NCBI GenBank assembly: GCA_017463245.1
Contig: JAFTPN010000022.1
Location: forward strand, 1 to 45,238
DNA length: 45,238 nucleotides
Direction of reading: 5' to 3'
Source: Clostridia bacterium
GTDB taxonomy: Bacteria > Bacillota > Clostridia > Christensenellales > Aristaeellaceae
Shown piece by piece: positions 1-7,709 of this stretch (the first letter of the stretch is position 1; every line of letters starts with the position of its first letter). A program made the position numbers and the translations under genes. The notes under the pieces are model-generated. The model was not told the DNA's origin, did not search any database, and saw nothing but the letters and a program-made list of their open reading frames with translations.

Positions 1-1
1 C

Positions 2-385
2 GAAGCGCTGTGCAAGGCCTGCGACTACTGCGGCGTGAAGAGCGGCCGGGACGTGGACAAGTTTGCCGAAATGCAGCTGGACGCCATGCCTGCCCTGGGG
101 CTGGACTATGCTCCCGCTGTGGCGCAGGCGCCTGCGTATCTGAGCTGCAAGGTGCGCCAGGTGATCGAGCTGGGCAGCCATGATATGTTTATTGGCGAAG
201 TGGTGGGCGTGCAGGTGCGGGACGACCTGTTCGACCCGGACGGCTCGCTGCACATGGAAAGCGCCGGGCTTGTGACCTACAACCACGGCGTGTATCAGCG
301 CACGGTGGATGTGCTGGGGTTCTTTGGGTACTCCGTGGCACGGCCGGAGGTGCTGGAGAGAAGGATGGCCACCTATCACAAGTAA
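2..385 (+). CDS. Flavin reductase family protein (3' part)
   Basis: This is the C-terminal part of a gene that begins before the window; the reading frame is open from base 2 and ends at TAA 383-385. The visible segment reads as a flavin reductase-like FMN-binding domain (flavoredoxin / DIM6-NTAB type), with the stretch LSCKVRQVIELGSHDMFIGE followed by VVGVQV, typical of the split-barrel core. A CxxC pair (CKACDYC) lies near the window start. Family members bind FMN and pass electrons from NAD(P)H or another donor; the actual partner cannot be told from this fragment. A GTG at position 35 is in frame but is probably internal. A strong hairpin terminator follows 3 bases after the stop. The family call is fairly sure; the substrate is unknown. 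Confidence 0.8.
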   Translation, partial: EALCKACDYCGVKSGRDVDKFAEMQLDAMPALGLDYAPAVAQAPAYLSCKVRQVIELGSHDMFIGEVVGVQVRDDLFDPDGSLHMESAGLVTYNHGVYQRTVDVLGFFGYSVARPEVLERRMATYHK

Positions 386-387
386 TA

Positions 388-425
388 GCAAAAGCCCTCC
401 TGCCAGGCGGCGGGAGGGCTTTTGC
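388..425. terminator. Bidirectional rho-independent terminator
   Basis: A near-perfect 17-bp inverted repeat (GCAAAAGCCCTCCTGCC and its complement) with a 4-base loop. T-rich arm ends on both strands suit a terminator shared by the converging flavin reductase gene and the minus-strand acetyltransferase/exported-protein genes. Confidence 0.85.
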
Positions 426-432
426 GTGGTGG

Positions 433-1005
433 TTATTCTTCCAGCAGATGGAATACTGCGTTGTAGGTACTACCACAGTTGGTTGTGGAGCTAAGGATAT
501 GGCTAAGGTCGCCGGAATACAATCGATTGAAATACTTTAGAATCAAGGACATATTGGTCAACTCCATGGTTCCATCCATATATACGGTTACGCTGTCATA
601 CATATTGACATTGCTGTAAAAGGATGGTGTGGCAGCAAAATAGTCGGATAGCAATGTGAAGTCGATTACGCAGTAAACATTCTGAAACATATGCTCTGCT
701 GAGCTTGCGGGTTCAGTTTTTGTTGCAACATCGCGGTTGACATAAGCGATTTGAGTATTCAGAATCTCTAAGTAGCCGTCATGAGAAGCATGGGAATCTC
801 GGCTATAGATTTCTTTCTTCCAATAATCCTTTACAAGTTCAATAGCCTTTGCGACATACTGCTCCTCGGAACGTTCCAACTCAATCTGTGCAGCGCTTAT
901 AAGCTGTTGGAGTTCTTCGGGTGACATATTGGAAAGATCAATGTTTTCGCCGTGGGCGGGAATTGCAAACAGTAATACAAACAGCAGACATAGCAGCTTC
1001 TTCAT
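433..1005 (-). CDS. Small exported protein of unknown function
   Basis: A protein of about 190 residues with a clear Sec signal peptide: MKK, then a hydrophobic LLCLLFVLLFAIP core, then AHG before the mature part. I chose the ATG at 1005 because AAGGAG lies at a good distance upstream (about 1016-1021); an in-frame start 21 bases further up lacks this site and would overlap the preceding gene. The mature protein begins with an acidic, probably helical segment (SPEELQQLISAAQIELERSE) and has no cysteine pair, lipobox or domain I recognise. It follows the GNAT gene with a gap of 5 bases and is probably co-transcribed with it and the NUDIX gene, ending at the shared terminator. Its base composition is more AT-rich than the neighbours, which may point to a recent arrival. 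Confidence 0.7.
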   Translation of the reverse strand: MKKLLCLLFVLLFAIPAHGENIDLSNMSPEELQQLISAAQIELERSEEQYVAKAIELVKDYWKKEIYSRDSHASHDGYLEILNTQIAYVNRDVATKTEPASSAEHMFQNVYCVIDFTLLSDYFAATPSFYSNVNMYDSVTVYMDGTMELTNMSLILKYFNRLYSGDLSHILSSTTNCGSTYNAVFHLLEE

Positions 1006-1010
1006 AGGCG

Positions 1011-1631
1011 TTATCTCCTTTCCCAATCCTCTTTCAAAATAGCATACAGATCCACATCCACAAACTTACCCTTGTTGTAGATGCGCCCCCGCAGGGTGCC
1101 TTCCTTTTGCATACCGCATTTCTGCATCACCCGGCCGCTGGAGGGGTAGGTGGAGTCGTGCTGGGCTTCGATGCGGTGCAGGGGCAGGTGGGTGAAGGCC
1201 ATGTCGATCAGGGCGCGGAGGGCTTCGGTCATGAGCCCCTTGTTCCAATGCTCGCGGGCGAGGCTGTAGCCCACCTCCACGGTGCTGTTTTCCACGTTCA
1301 TCCACATGAAGCCGATGGTGCCGATGACCCGGCCCGTCTCCTTCAGCACGATGCCGTAGCTGGAGGGCATGCCCTCACGGTATTGCCGGATGATGTAGCG
1401 CAGGTAGGCGCGGCTGTCGGCCAGGGAGCGGTGGGCGTCCCACAGGACGTGGCGGGCGACCTCCTTATCCCAGGAGTAGTCGTAGATGTCCTGGGCGTCC
1501 CGCATGGTCATGGGGCGCAGGGTGAGGCGGGGCGTGTTCAGCACCGGCAGGTGGGAAAACACATCGGCCGGGGTGTCGTAGGAGATGGGCGTTTCCTTCA
1601 GGGAAAGGCCGCGGAGAAAGCGTTCAGCCAT
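1011..1631 (-). CDS. GNAT family N-acetyltransferase (RimJ/RimL type)
   Basis: A 206-residue acetyl-CoA-dependent N-acetyltransferase. The pattern TPRLTLRPMTMRDAQDIYDY near residue 33 and the acetyl-CoA loop region EVGYSLAREHWNKGLMTEAL followed by a second helix (RALIDMAF) are typical of the RimJ/RimL-like Acetyltransf_3 branch, which acetylates protein N-termini or small amines. The C-terminal SGRVMQKCGMQKEGTLR is also characteristic. There are about 30 extra residues before the domain. The ribosome-binding site before ATG 1631 is weak (AGGTG). It lies 85 bases after the NUDIX stop on the same strand, and the exported-protein gene follows 5 bases later. The substrate cannot be inferred. Confidence 0.85.
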   Translation of the reverse strand: MAERFLRGLSLKETPISYDTPADVFSHLPVLNTPRLTLRPMTMRDAQDIYDYSWDKEVARHVLWDAHRSLADSRAYLRYIIRQYREGMPSSYGIVLKETGRVIGTIGFMWMNVENSTVEVGYSLAREHWNKGLMTEALRALIDMAFTHLPLHRIEAQHDSTYPSSGRVMQKCGMQKEGTLRGRIYNKGKFVDVDLYAILKEDWERR

Positions 1632-1716
1632 GCTGCACCTGCGGCGGGATCATCGGCGCGGGACGATCTCGCTCCTTTCAAGGGAAATTTTCAGCCGTGG
1701 GAAGAAAGTTGTAACA

Positions 1717-2280
1717 TCAATCGTTGCTATGGGTGAAAGCGCCTTTTAGCGCGGCGGCCATCATGATGGCCAGGGCAGTTTTGCCATCGCGGAAGGTGCC
1801 ATTCATCACATTGGCTGCGGCCTCGGAAAGGGGCATGCGGGTAACGGAGACGAACTCATCCTCATCGGGGTGGGAATCGCCCTGCTCCAGGCCGGTGGCA
1901 AGGTAGATGTGGATGCGCTCGTTGCAGAAGCCGGGAGTGGTCTCCAGGCAGGTGAGCTTCTGCCAGTTGCGGGCGGTCATGCCGGTTTCCTCGGAAAGCT
2001 CGCGCTGGGCGCACAGGAAGGGATCTTCATCGGGGCTGTCCAGCTTGCCGGCGGGGATCTCCAGCGTCAGCCGTCCCACAGCGATGCGGTGCTGGCGCAC
2101 CAGGATGATCTGCCCCTCATCGTCCATGGCAACCACGGCCGATGCACCGGGGTGGCAGGCCACCTCGCGCAGGGCGGGTTCGCCATTGGGCAACGCTACC
2201 TGCCAATGCTCCAGGCGAATGATCTTGCCGGGGAATACGACTTCTTTGGAGAGAAACTTCTCGGTCAGCTGGTCACACAT
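1717..2280 (-). CDS. NUDIX hydrolase, ADP-ribose pyrophosphatase type
   Basis: A 187-residue NUDIX enzyme likely to hydrolyse ADP-ribose to AMP and ribose 5-phosphate. The NUDIX box is present as AGKLDSPDEDP followed by AQRELSEETGM; the REL-EETG core is intact, with one extra residue between the glycine and the first glutamate. The upstream RQHRIAVGRLTLEIPAG segment matches the ADP-ribose pyrophosphatase subgroup. The start is set at ATG 2280 because GGAGG lies 8 bases upstream; in-frame ATGs at 2304 and 2301 have no such site. It is the first gene of a minus-strand group with the GNAT and exported-protein genes and is divergent from the PTE-repeat gene. NudF-like function is likely, but other sugar-nucleotide substrates are possible. 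Confidence 0.88.
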   Translation of the reverse strand: MCDQLTEKFLSKEVVFPGKIIRLEHWQVALPNGEPALREVACHPGASAVVAMDDEGQIILVRQHRIAVGRLTLEIPAGKLDSPDEDPFLCAQRELSEETGMTARNWQKLTCLETTPGFCNERIHIYLATGLEQGDSHPDEDEFVSVTRMPLSEAAANVMNGTFRDGKTALAIMMAAALKGAFTHSND

Positions 2281-2387
2281 GATTGACGCCTCCGTTTTCA
2301 TCATTGGTTATGCCAAGCTGTTCGACGGGGGAGCGGCTAAATCCTGCCGGACGACCAAACTTGCCAAATTGCGGCACGCTGCTTTGA

Positions 2388-2416
2388 TTGACAAAGCGGG
2401 TGCTGCGGTATACAAT
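2388..2416 (+). promoter_or_regulatory. Sigma-A type promoter of the PTE-repeat gene
   Basis: TTGACA (2388-2393), a 17-base spacer, and TACAAT (2411-2416). This is very close to consensus and lies 60 bases upstream of the ATG of the large surface protein. Confidence 0.8.
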
Positions 2417-2475
2417 ATATATTGAGGGAATATTCCTTAACAGGGATACCCCAAGAGGTAGGAGGGAACATACCT

Positions 2476-5400
2476 ATGACATACTCTGCAAGGCTTTCCC
2501 GCCGCATGGCGGCATGGGTGCTGGCGCTGGTGATGCTGCTGACCAGCTTTGCTGTGCCTGCCTACGCCCAGGCCGACTGGGAGCGCCTGGTGATCCGCCT
2601 GAGCTGGCTGGACGCCAACGGCAACGCCCAGGAGGCTTATGCTGCCCCTGTGACCTGGAGTGAGGATCAGTCCTACTGGGTGCAGGTGACGGCGGATGCG
2701 CCCCTGTCTGCTTTGACCATCAATATCAGCCATCCGGATCATGCCTACAGCTTTGACCCGGCAGATGGTTCTACCCTGATGAACGTGGTGGATGCCGGTA
2801 CTGCTATGGACGGCGTGAACACCATTGCCATCAGCGCTTTTGAGAATGATGCGTGGGTGACCAGCTACAACCTGTACATCTCCACGCAGATCGCCATGCC
2901 GGAGGCGCCCACGCCCGAACCCACGGAGGAACCGACTCCCGAACCCACGGAGGAGCCTACCCCCGACCCCACGGAAGAGCCTACTCCGGAACCCACGGAA
3001 GAGCCTACTCCGGAACCGACCGAGGAGCCTACTCCTGAACCCACGGAGGAGCCCACTCCGGAACCCACGGAAGTGCCTACTCCGGAACCCACAGAGGAGC
3101 CCACGCCTGAACCCACAGAGGAGCCCACGCCTGAACCCACCGAGGTACCGACGGAAGTTCCTACGCCTGAACCTACTGAGGTGCCGACGGAAGTTCCTAC
3201 GCCCGAACCCACCGAGGTTCCTACAGAAGTGCCTACTGAGGTACCTACCGAGGTTCCCACCGAGGTACCCACGGAAGTGCCTACCGAAGTGCCTACTGAG
3301 GTTCCCACCGAAGTGCCTACCGAGGCTCCTGTGGTGCCTGCGGTGATCAACGTGTATTTCCGCACCTATGAGAATGTGGATGTGGCTACGCCTCAGCAGG
3401 GTGAGGTAGCGGATGGCGTATACGAAGTTAATGCCAATCCCACCGACCTGCAGCCCGGCTATGTGTTGGACAGCGAAAGCCCTGTGACCCTGACGGTGAC
3501 CGGTGGTGTGGCGGATCCCAGCGAGATCGTGTTCTACTATGTGCCGGAATATGTTCCCACTGAGGCTCCTACCGAGGCACCCACCGAGGCACCCACGGAG
3601 ATTCCCACGGAACAGCCCACTGAGGTGCCTACGGAAGTTCCTACCGAAGCACCGACTGAAGCGCCCACCGAAGTGCCTACCGAGCAGCCCACGGAAGTTC
3701 CTACGGAAGCACCCACGGAGGTTCCGACTGAGCAGCCCACGGAGGTACCCACCGAAGTACCGACTGAGGTTCCTACGGAGGTTCCCACGGAAGTTCCTAC
3801 CGAGGCTCCCACGGAGGCGCCTACCGATGTGCCTACTGAGGAACCCACCCAGGCTCCTGCCCAGCAGGCGACCATCACCGTGTATTTCCGCACCCGCGAT
3901 GGCCAGGATGTGGCTACCCCCAGAACCGGTACTGCGGGCGACGGCAAACATGTGGTGAGTGCTGTTCCCCTTGACCTGCAGCCTGGCTATGTGCTGGACG
4001 GCGATGCCTCTGCCGAACTGACGGTGGAGGGCGGCGTGGCGAACCCTGCAGAGATCGTGTTCTATTACACGCTGGCAGAGCAGCCCACCGAAGCGCCCAC
4101 GGAAGCGCCTACTGAGGAACCCACCGAGGCACCCACCGAGGCGCCTACGGAGTCTCCTATTCCTCAGGGGGCGATGATCAACCGCTTTGGCACCATCACC
4201 AAGGCCAAGACCGCCCTGCGCCAAGGCCCCAGCAAGAACGACAAGGTCGTGACCCGTTTGGCTAAGGGTACTGCGGTGTATATGCTGCGGGAAGAACTGA
4301 ACGAGAAGGGTGAACCCTGGGTGCGCGTGCTGGTGGATGGCGAGTTCTATTTCATCAGCGCCGACTGCATTGCAGCCATGACCCAGGCTGACAGCGATGC
4401 CTGGATGTCCAGCGAGCTGGACGAACCCATCCCGCCCTTTACCGCGGAGCAGCTGGATAACCCCGGCCAGCCCACGGAGGCACCCACCGAGGTTCCCACG
4501 GAAGCACCCACGGAGGCTCCCACGGAAGTCCCCACGGAGGTACCTACCGAAGCACCCACCGAGGCACCTACTGAAGCACCTACCGAGGTGCCCGCCCAGT
4601 ATACCGGCTATGCGCTGACCACCAGCAATGTGGCCATCCGCAGCCAGGTGGGCGGCGGGGATGAGAGCATCGTCCGCCTGGCCACGGAGAAGGAGCTGGT
4701 GATGGTTTCCGGCCAGGACTTCTCCACCGGCAGCGCATGGAGTGCTGTGACTGGCCTGGACGGCGTGAGCGGCTATATCCCGGATGCCAGCCTGCGCCGC
4801 ATCAATCAGGAAGAAGCTCAGTATTACCTGGACATCTGGGAGGATGCCCATGCTACGGCGGCTCCCACCGACACTCCTGCACCCACCGAGGTGCCTGCCC
4901 AGTACACCGGCTATGCCCTGACCACCGAGGCCGTTGCCCTGCGCACGGAGATCAGCACGGCGGACAGCAGCATCATTCGCCGCATGGAAGCCAGCGAACT
5001 GGTGATGATCACCGGGCAGAGCTTTGAGCAGGGCGCCAGCTGGAGCCTGGCTACCACGATGGACAGCGTATCCGGCTACGTGCCGGACAGCAGCCTGCGC
5101 CGCATCAACAACGAGGAAGCGCAGTATTACATCAACCTGTGGAACGAGGCGCATCCCACCGAAACGCCCAGTCCCGCACCCGCTACCCCCGAACCTGCCA
5201 AGATCAGCGGCTATGCCTATGCTGTGGGCGACGATGTGTACTTCCGCAGCCAGCCCAGCACCATGGCCAGCATCATCGATGTGCTGACCCAGGGCGTGGT
5301 GGTGTATGTCCGCGACCAGGATTACCAGGACAACGTGGCCTGGCATGTGGTGCAGTACAACGGGCAATGGGGCTACATCCGCGCCGATATGCTGCGCATG

Positions 5401-6519
5401 ATGACCGTGCAGGAGGAGAACGCCTACCTGGACAGCCTCTCCACCCCCGAACCCACCTCCAACGTCACCCCCCAGCCCTATGACCCGGAAAGCCTTTCCA
5501 GCTACGGCTATGTGTCCGACAGCTCGGTGAACTTCCGCAAGGAAGCCAGCACCTCTTCCAGCCGCATCCGTCAGCTGAAGCAGTATGCCTTCTGCCTGGT
5601 GCTGGGTACCGCCAATGTGGATGGCACCACCTGGTATCGCGTGAACTACGGCGGCCAGGAGGGCTATGTGCATGGCAACTACTTCAAGCAGATGTCCATG
5701 GCAGAGCTGGAGGAATTCCTCAACAGCGAGGAATACCTGAAGGGCATTGCCAACAACAGCACTACGGGCGATGCTAACCAGGACTTCACCACCGGCGGCG
5801 GCATCGTGTCGGCAGAGGATCAGACCGTTGACCAGTGGACCAACCCCAACAACGGCCTGCAGGTGAGCTACGAGCCCTTTGATCCCTTTGCCACGGTGGC
5901 GCCTGTGGAGACGCCTGTGCCCACCGAAACGGTGACCATCCCCGTGCAGCCCACCGCCACGCTGGAGCCCATCCCCACCATGGATGTGGTGTATCCCACC
6001 GGCAATGACGAGCAGGGTGGCAGCGGTGTGCTGGGCTGGGTGATCGCGGTGATCGTGATCGCGCTGATCGGCGGCGGTGTGTACGCCTATGTGACCTACA
6101 CCAACAACAAGCGCAAGGCAGCCCAGCGTGCGGCAGCCCGCCGGGCGCAGGCAGCGGCGCAGCAGCGCAGCAGCGAGGCTCGCCCCTATGCCCGCAGCAC
6201 CCAGGCCAATCAGCCCCGCACGGGTACCTATCCCAACCAGGCCGCGCAGCGCCCCATGGGCAATACCGCCCAGCAGGTGCGCCGCCCCAGCGTGCCGGTT
6301 CAGGGCAGCTACACCCGCCCGGCAGAGCCTGAGCAGTCCCAGCAGGCGGACTACACCGCCAGCTACCGTAACCCCGCCACCTCGGAGGTACGCCCCGTTG
6401 GCCGCCGCAGCGCTTATCGCGCACAGCAGGCGCAGCAGAACGGCTACAACGCATCCTACCGCAGCGAAGCGGAGAACAGCGACTTCCAGCAGGACAAGGA
6501 CAACGGCGACTTTGAGTAA
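2476..6519 (+). CDS. Large membrane-anchored PTE-repeat protein with five SH3-like domains
   Basis: A 1347-residue protein. ATG 2476 is chosen because GGAGG sits just upstream and a signal peptide follows directly (hydrophobic core ending AVPAYAQA, about residue 34). Domains in order: an N-terminal domain (about 35-142); PTE-rich linkers built on PTEVPTE/PTEAPTE/PTPEPTE (about 145-286, 359-462, 536-562 and 665-706); two copies of a MucBP-like beta domain with the VYFRT...LQPGYVLD...EIVFYY pattern (about 289-357 and 465-535); five SH3-like domains (about 565-635, 709-780, 809-879, 911-982 and 1009-1075); one transmembrane helix (about 1185-1208); and a Q/A/R-rich cytoplasmic tail of about 140 residues. 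There is no LPXTG motif. SH3 domains suggest cell-wall binding, so the protein probably spans from membrane to wall. Its partner and purpose are unknown. Confidence 0.85.
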   Translation: MTYSARLSRRMAAWVLALVMLLTSFAVPAYAQADWERLVIRLSWLDANGNAQEAYAAPVTWSEDQSYWVQVTADAPLSALTINISHPDHAYSFDPADGSTLMNVVDAGTAMDGVNTIAISAFENDAWVTSYNLYISTQIAMPEAPTPEPTEEPTPEPTEEPTPDPTEEPTPEPTEEPTPEPTEEPTPEPTEEPTPEPTEVPTPEPTEEPTPEPTEEPTPEPTEVPTEVPTPEPTEVPTEVPTPEPTEVPTEVPTEVPTEVPTEVPTEVPTEVPTEVPTEVPTEAPVVPAVINVYFRTYENVDVATPQQGEVADGVYEVNANPTDLQPGYVLDSESPVTLTVTGGVADPSEIVFYYVPEYVPTEAPTEAPTEAPTEIPTEQPTEVPTEVPTEAPTEAPTEVPTEQPTEVPTEAPTEVPTEQPTEVPTEVPTEVPTEVPTEVPTEAPTEAPTDVPTEEPTQAPAQQATITVYFRTRDGQDVATPRTGTAGDGKHVVSAVPLDLQPGYVLDGDASAELTVEGGVANPAEIVFYYTLAEQPTEAPTEAPTEEPTEAPTEAPTESPIPQGAMINRFGTITKAKTALRQGPSKNDKVVTRLAKGTAVYMLREELNEKGEPWVRVLVDGEFYFISADCIAAMTQADSDAWMSSELDEPIPPFTAEQLDNPGQPTEAPTEVPTEAPTEAPTEVPTEVPTEAPTEAPTEAPTEVPAQYTGYALTTSNVAIRSQVGGGDESIVRLATEKELVMVSGQDFSTGSAWSAVTGLDGVSGYIPDASLRRINQEEAQYYLDIWEDAHATAAPTDTPAPTEVPAQYTGYALTTEAVALRTEISTADSSIIRRMEASELVMITGQSFEQGASWSLATTMDSVSGYVPDSSLRRINNEEAQYYINLWNEAHPTETPSPAPATPEPAKISGYAYAVGDDVYFRSQPSTMASIIDVLTQGVVVYVRDQDYQDNVAWHVVQYNGQWGYIRADMLRMMTVQEENAYLDSLSTPEPTSNVTPQPYDPESLSSYGYVSDSSVNFRKEASTSSSRIRQLKQYAFCLVLGTANVDGTTWYRVNYGGQEGYVHGNYFKQMSMAELEEFLNSEEYLKGIANNSTTGDANQDFTTGGGIVSAEDQTVDQWTNPNNGLQVSYEPFDPFATVAPVETPVPTETVTIPVQPTATLEPIPTMDVVYPTGNDEQGGSGVLGWVIAVIVIALIGGGVYAYVTYTNNKRKAAQRAAARRAQAAAQQRSSEARPYARSTQANQPRTGTYPNQAAQRPMGNTAQQVRRPSVPVQGSYTRPAEPEQSQQADYTASYRNPATSEVRPVGRRSAYRAQQAQQNGYNASYRSEAENSDFQQDKDNGDFE
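2908..4592 (+). repeat. Degenerate 18-bp in-frame repeats encoding PTE linkers
   Basis: Four blocks (about 2908-3332, 3550-3862, 4081-4160 and 4468-4592) consist of 9- and 18-base units encoding PTE-x-PTE-x. Third codon positions vary widely (ccc/cct/ccg, gag/gaa), so the blocks are old or diversified, but they could still change length by recombination. Confidence 0.85.
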
Positions 6520-6535
6520 AACCCAATAACAACTG

Positions 6536-6565
6536 GCAGCGGCTCCGGGTGGGGTCGCTGCTTTT
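6536..6565 (+). terminator. Terminator after the PTE-repeat gene
   Basis: The arms GCAGCG and CGCTGC close a G-rich loop and are followed by TTTT. It begins 17 bases after the stop codon. Confidence 0.6.
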
Positions 6566-6608
6566 CTATACCGCTTGGATGAATAAATCGACCGTTCACC
6601 GCAATGCT

Positions 6609-6637
6609 GTGACAAGTACAAAAGAATGTGATATGAT
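6609..6637 (+). promoter_or_regulatory. Promoter of the LytTR-DUF3021 pair
   Basis: GTGACA (6609-6614), a 17-base spacer, TATGAT (6632-6637), 31 bases before the start codon. No clear pair of LytTR-type direct repeats is seen upstream, so autoregulation cannot be judged. Confidence 0.65.
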
Positions 6638-6668
6638 GCACTTGTAAGGAACAAAGGAGGTGCCGGGA

Positions 6669-7112
6669 ATGAAATTCAGCCTGGTGATCGATCAGGAAAA
6701 GCCGGAGGAGGTGGTGGCCACAGTTCACCGGCGAAGCGAGCTGACCGATCAGATTGAGGAATTGGTGCTTGGCTACGCTGGGGAGGATCAGCTGCCCGGG
6801 TATACCGAGGATGATATGCGGATGCTGAAGTTTGCGGAGATCGAGTGCATCCTGGTGGAGGATGGCAAGACCTATGCGGTGGATGGCGCGGGGGAGATGT
6901 TCCGGCTGAAGCAGAGGTTATACGAGCTGGAAGAAATGCTGCCGGAGTGCTTTATCCGCATCAACAAATCGGCGCTGGCCAATGAGAAGCACCTGGTGCG
7001 GTTCCATGCAGGCTTCAGCGGCGCGGTGGATGCTGTGTTCCGCTGCGGGCGCAGGGAGTATGTGTCCAGAAGGTGCTTTGCGCAGATCAAAAGGAGGTTT
7101 GATGAACGATGA
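6669..7112 (+). CDS. LytTR-domain DNA-binding regulator
   Basis: A 147-residue protein with a C-terminal LytTR DNA-binding domain (about residues 50-145). The family pattern is seen in EIECILVEDGKTYAVDG, then LKQRLYELEEMLPECFIRI, then NKSALAN and a terminal SRRCFAQIKRRF. The first 50 residues are short and do not form a receiver domain, so this is the small, receiver-less LytTR class that acts with a membrane partner. ATG 6669 is chosen over a GTG at 6660 because the site AAGGAGGT ends 7 bases before the ATG. Its stop overlaps the next start (ATGA), so it is translationally coupled to the DUF3021 gene. Such pairs usually regulate their own operon or nearby membrane functions; here the adjacent PTE-repeat gene is a possible but unproven target. 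Confidence 0.88.
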   Translation: MKFSLVIDQEKPEEVVATVHRRSELTDQIEELVLGYAGEDQLPGYTEDDMRMLKFAEIECILVEDGKTYAVDGAGEMFRLKQRLYELEEMLPECFIRINKSALANEKHLVRFHAGFSGAVDAVFRCGRREYVSRRCFAQIKRRFDER

Positions 7113-7531
7113 AGAAGTATGCGGCGGAATTTGTCAAGCGCGGCCTGGTGGCGGCCTGGGGCGGCCCGGTGATCATTGCCATTATTTATGCGATCCTGGG
7201 TGCCAACGGCACCATTGAGACCCTTACGGTGCAGGAAGTGTGCCTGGCCATCCTTTCATCGGCGGTGATGGCCTTTATCGCGGCGGGCATCAGCATGGTA
7301 TATCAGGTGGAGCAGCTGCCCCTGCCCATGGCGATCATGATCCAGGCAGGCGTGCTGTATCTGGACTATCTGCTGGTATATCTGATGAATGGCTGGATGC
7401 CCAGCCAGCTGGAGCCGGTGCTGGTATTCACGGTGGTGTTTGCAGCGGGGTATGCGCTGATCTGGCTGATCATTTATCAATGCATCAGGCGGCAGACCAA
7501 GAAGATGAACGAGAAGCTTGATGTGCAGTAA
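7109..7531 (+). CDS. DUF3021 family membrane protein, LytTR partner
   Basis: A 140-residue integral membrane protein with four predicted transmembrane segments (about residues 14-31, 43-63, 74-92 and 100-123) and a basic, hydrophilic C-terminus (RRQTKKMNEK). It matches the DUF3021 pattern of proteins encoded directly after receiver-less LytTR regulators. In studied examples the membrane protein holds back the regulator; that role is inferred here from the overlap (ATGA at 7109-7112) and family. A hairpin terminator follows at once. Confidence 0.85.
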   Translation: MKKYAAEFVKRGLVAAWGGPVIIAIIYAILGANGTIETLTVQEVCLAILSSAVMAFIAAGISMVYQVEQLPLPMAIMIQAGVLYLDYLLVYLMNGWMPSQLEPVLVFTVVFAAGYALIWLIIYQCIRRQTKKMNEKLDVQ

Positions 7532-7532
7532 A

Positions 7533-7567
7533 AGAAAAGCAGCTCGAGGGTTCGGGCTGCTTTTTCT
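7533..7567 (+). terminator. Terminator after the LytTR-DUF3021 operon
   Basis: AAGAAAAGCAGC pairs with GCTGCTTTTTCTT around a G-rich loop, giving a stem with a run of T at its 3' side, 2 bases after the stop. Confidence 0.75.
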
Positions 7568-7595
7568 TGTGCTTTTGGGACTGATATGGTAGAAT
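7567..7595 (+). promoter_or_regulatory. Possible promoter of the leader peptide / GNAT unit
   Basis: TTGTGC (7567-7572), a 17-base spacer and TAGAAT (7590-7595). It is imperfect, but the position fits the leader peptide start at 7628. Confidence 0.45.
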
Positions 7596-7627
7596 GCAGA
7601 TAAATATGCTGAGAGGAGGCGATCGCC

Positions 7628-7678
7628 ATGCGGCGTGATTGTTTGAAAATGTGTTACAGGAGGAGACACATGAAATAA
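7628..7678 (+). CDS. Candidate 16-residue leader peptide before a GNAT gene
   Basis: A short frame with its own strong ribosome-binding site (GAGGAGG about 9 bases before ATG 7628) encodes MRRDCLKMCYRRRHMK and stops at TAA 7676-7678. It contains a run of three arginines and two cysteines. A second strong site (AGGAGGAGACAC) inside the frame precedes an in-frame ATG at 7670, which would give only Met-Lys. The frame ends about 30 bases before the most likely GNAT start, and an inverted repeat (CCTCC/GGAGG) that would mask the GNAT ribosome-binding site lies in between. That layout is typical of translational attenuators, but nothing proves the peptide is made. The alternative is a simple one-base frameshift at the start of the GNAT gene. 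Confidence 0.4.
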   Translation: MRRDCLKMCYRRRHMK

Positions 7679-7709
7679 ATCCTCCGAAAATGATTTGGAG
7701 GAAAACGAA

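Noticed and set aside
2908..4592. Possible CRISPR array
   Set aside because: The repeats are continuous, degenerate 9/18-base coding units without spacers and lie inside a large reading frame.
2437..6654. A 1405-codon open frame on the minus strand opposite the PTE-repeat gene
   Set aside because: It is a by-product of the repeat codons (no stops arise opposite CCN ACN GAR in this frame). It has no ribosome-binding site, no signal or domain, and strange His/Arg/Gly-rich composition.
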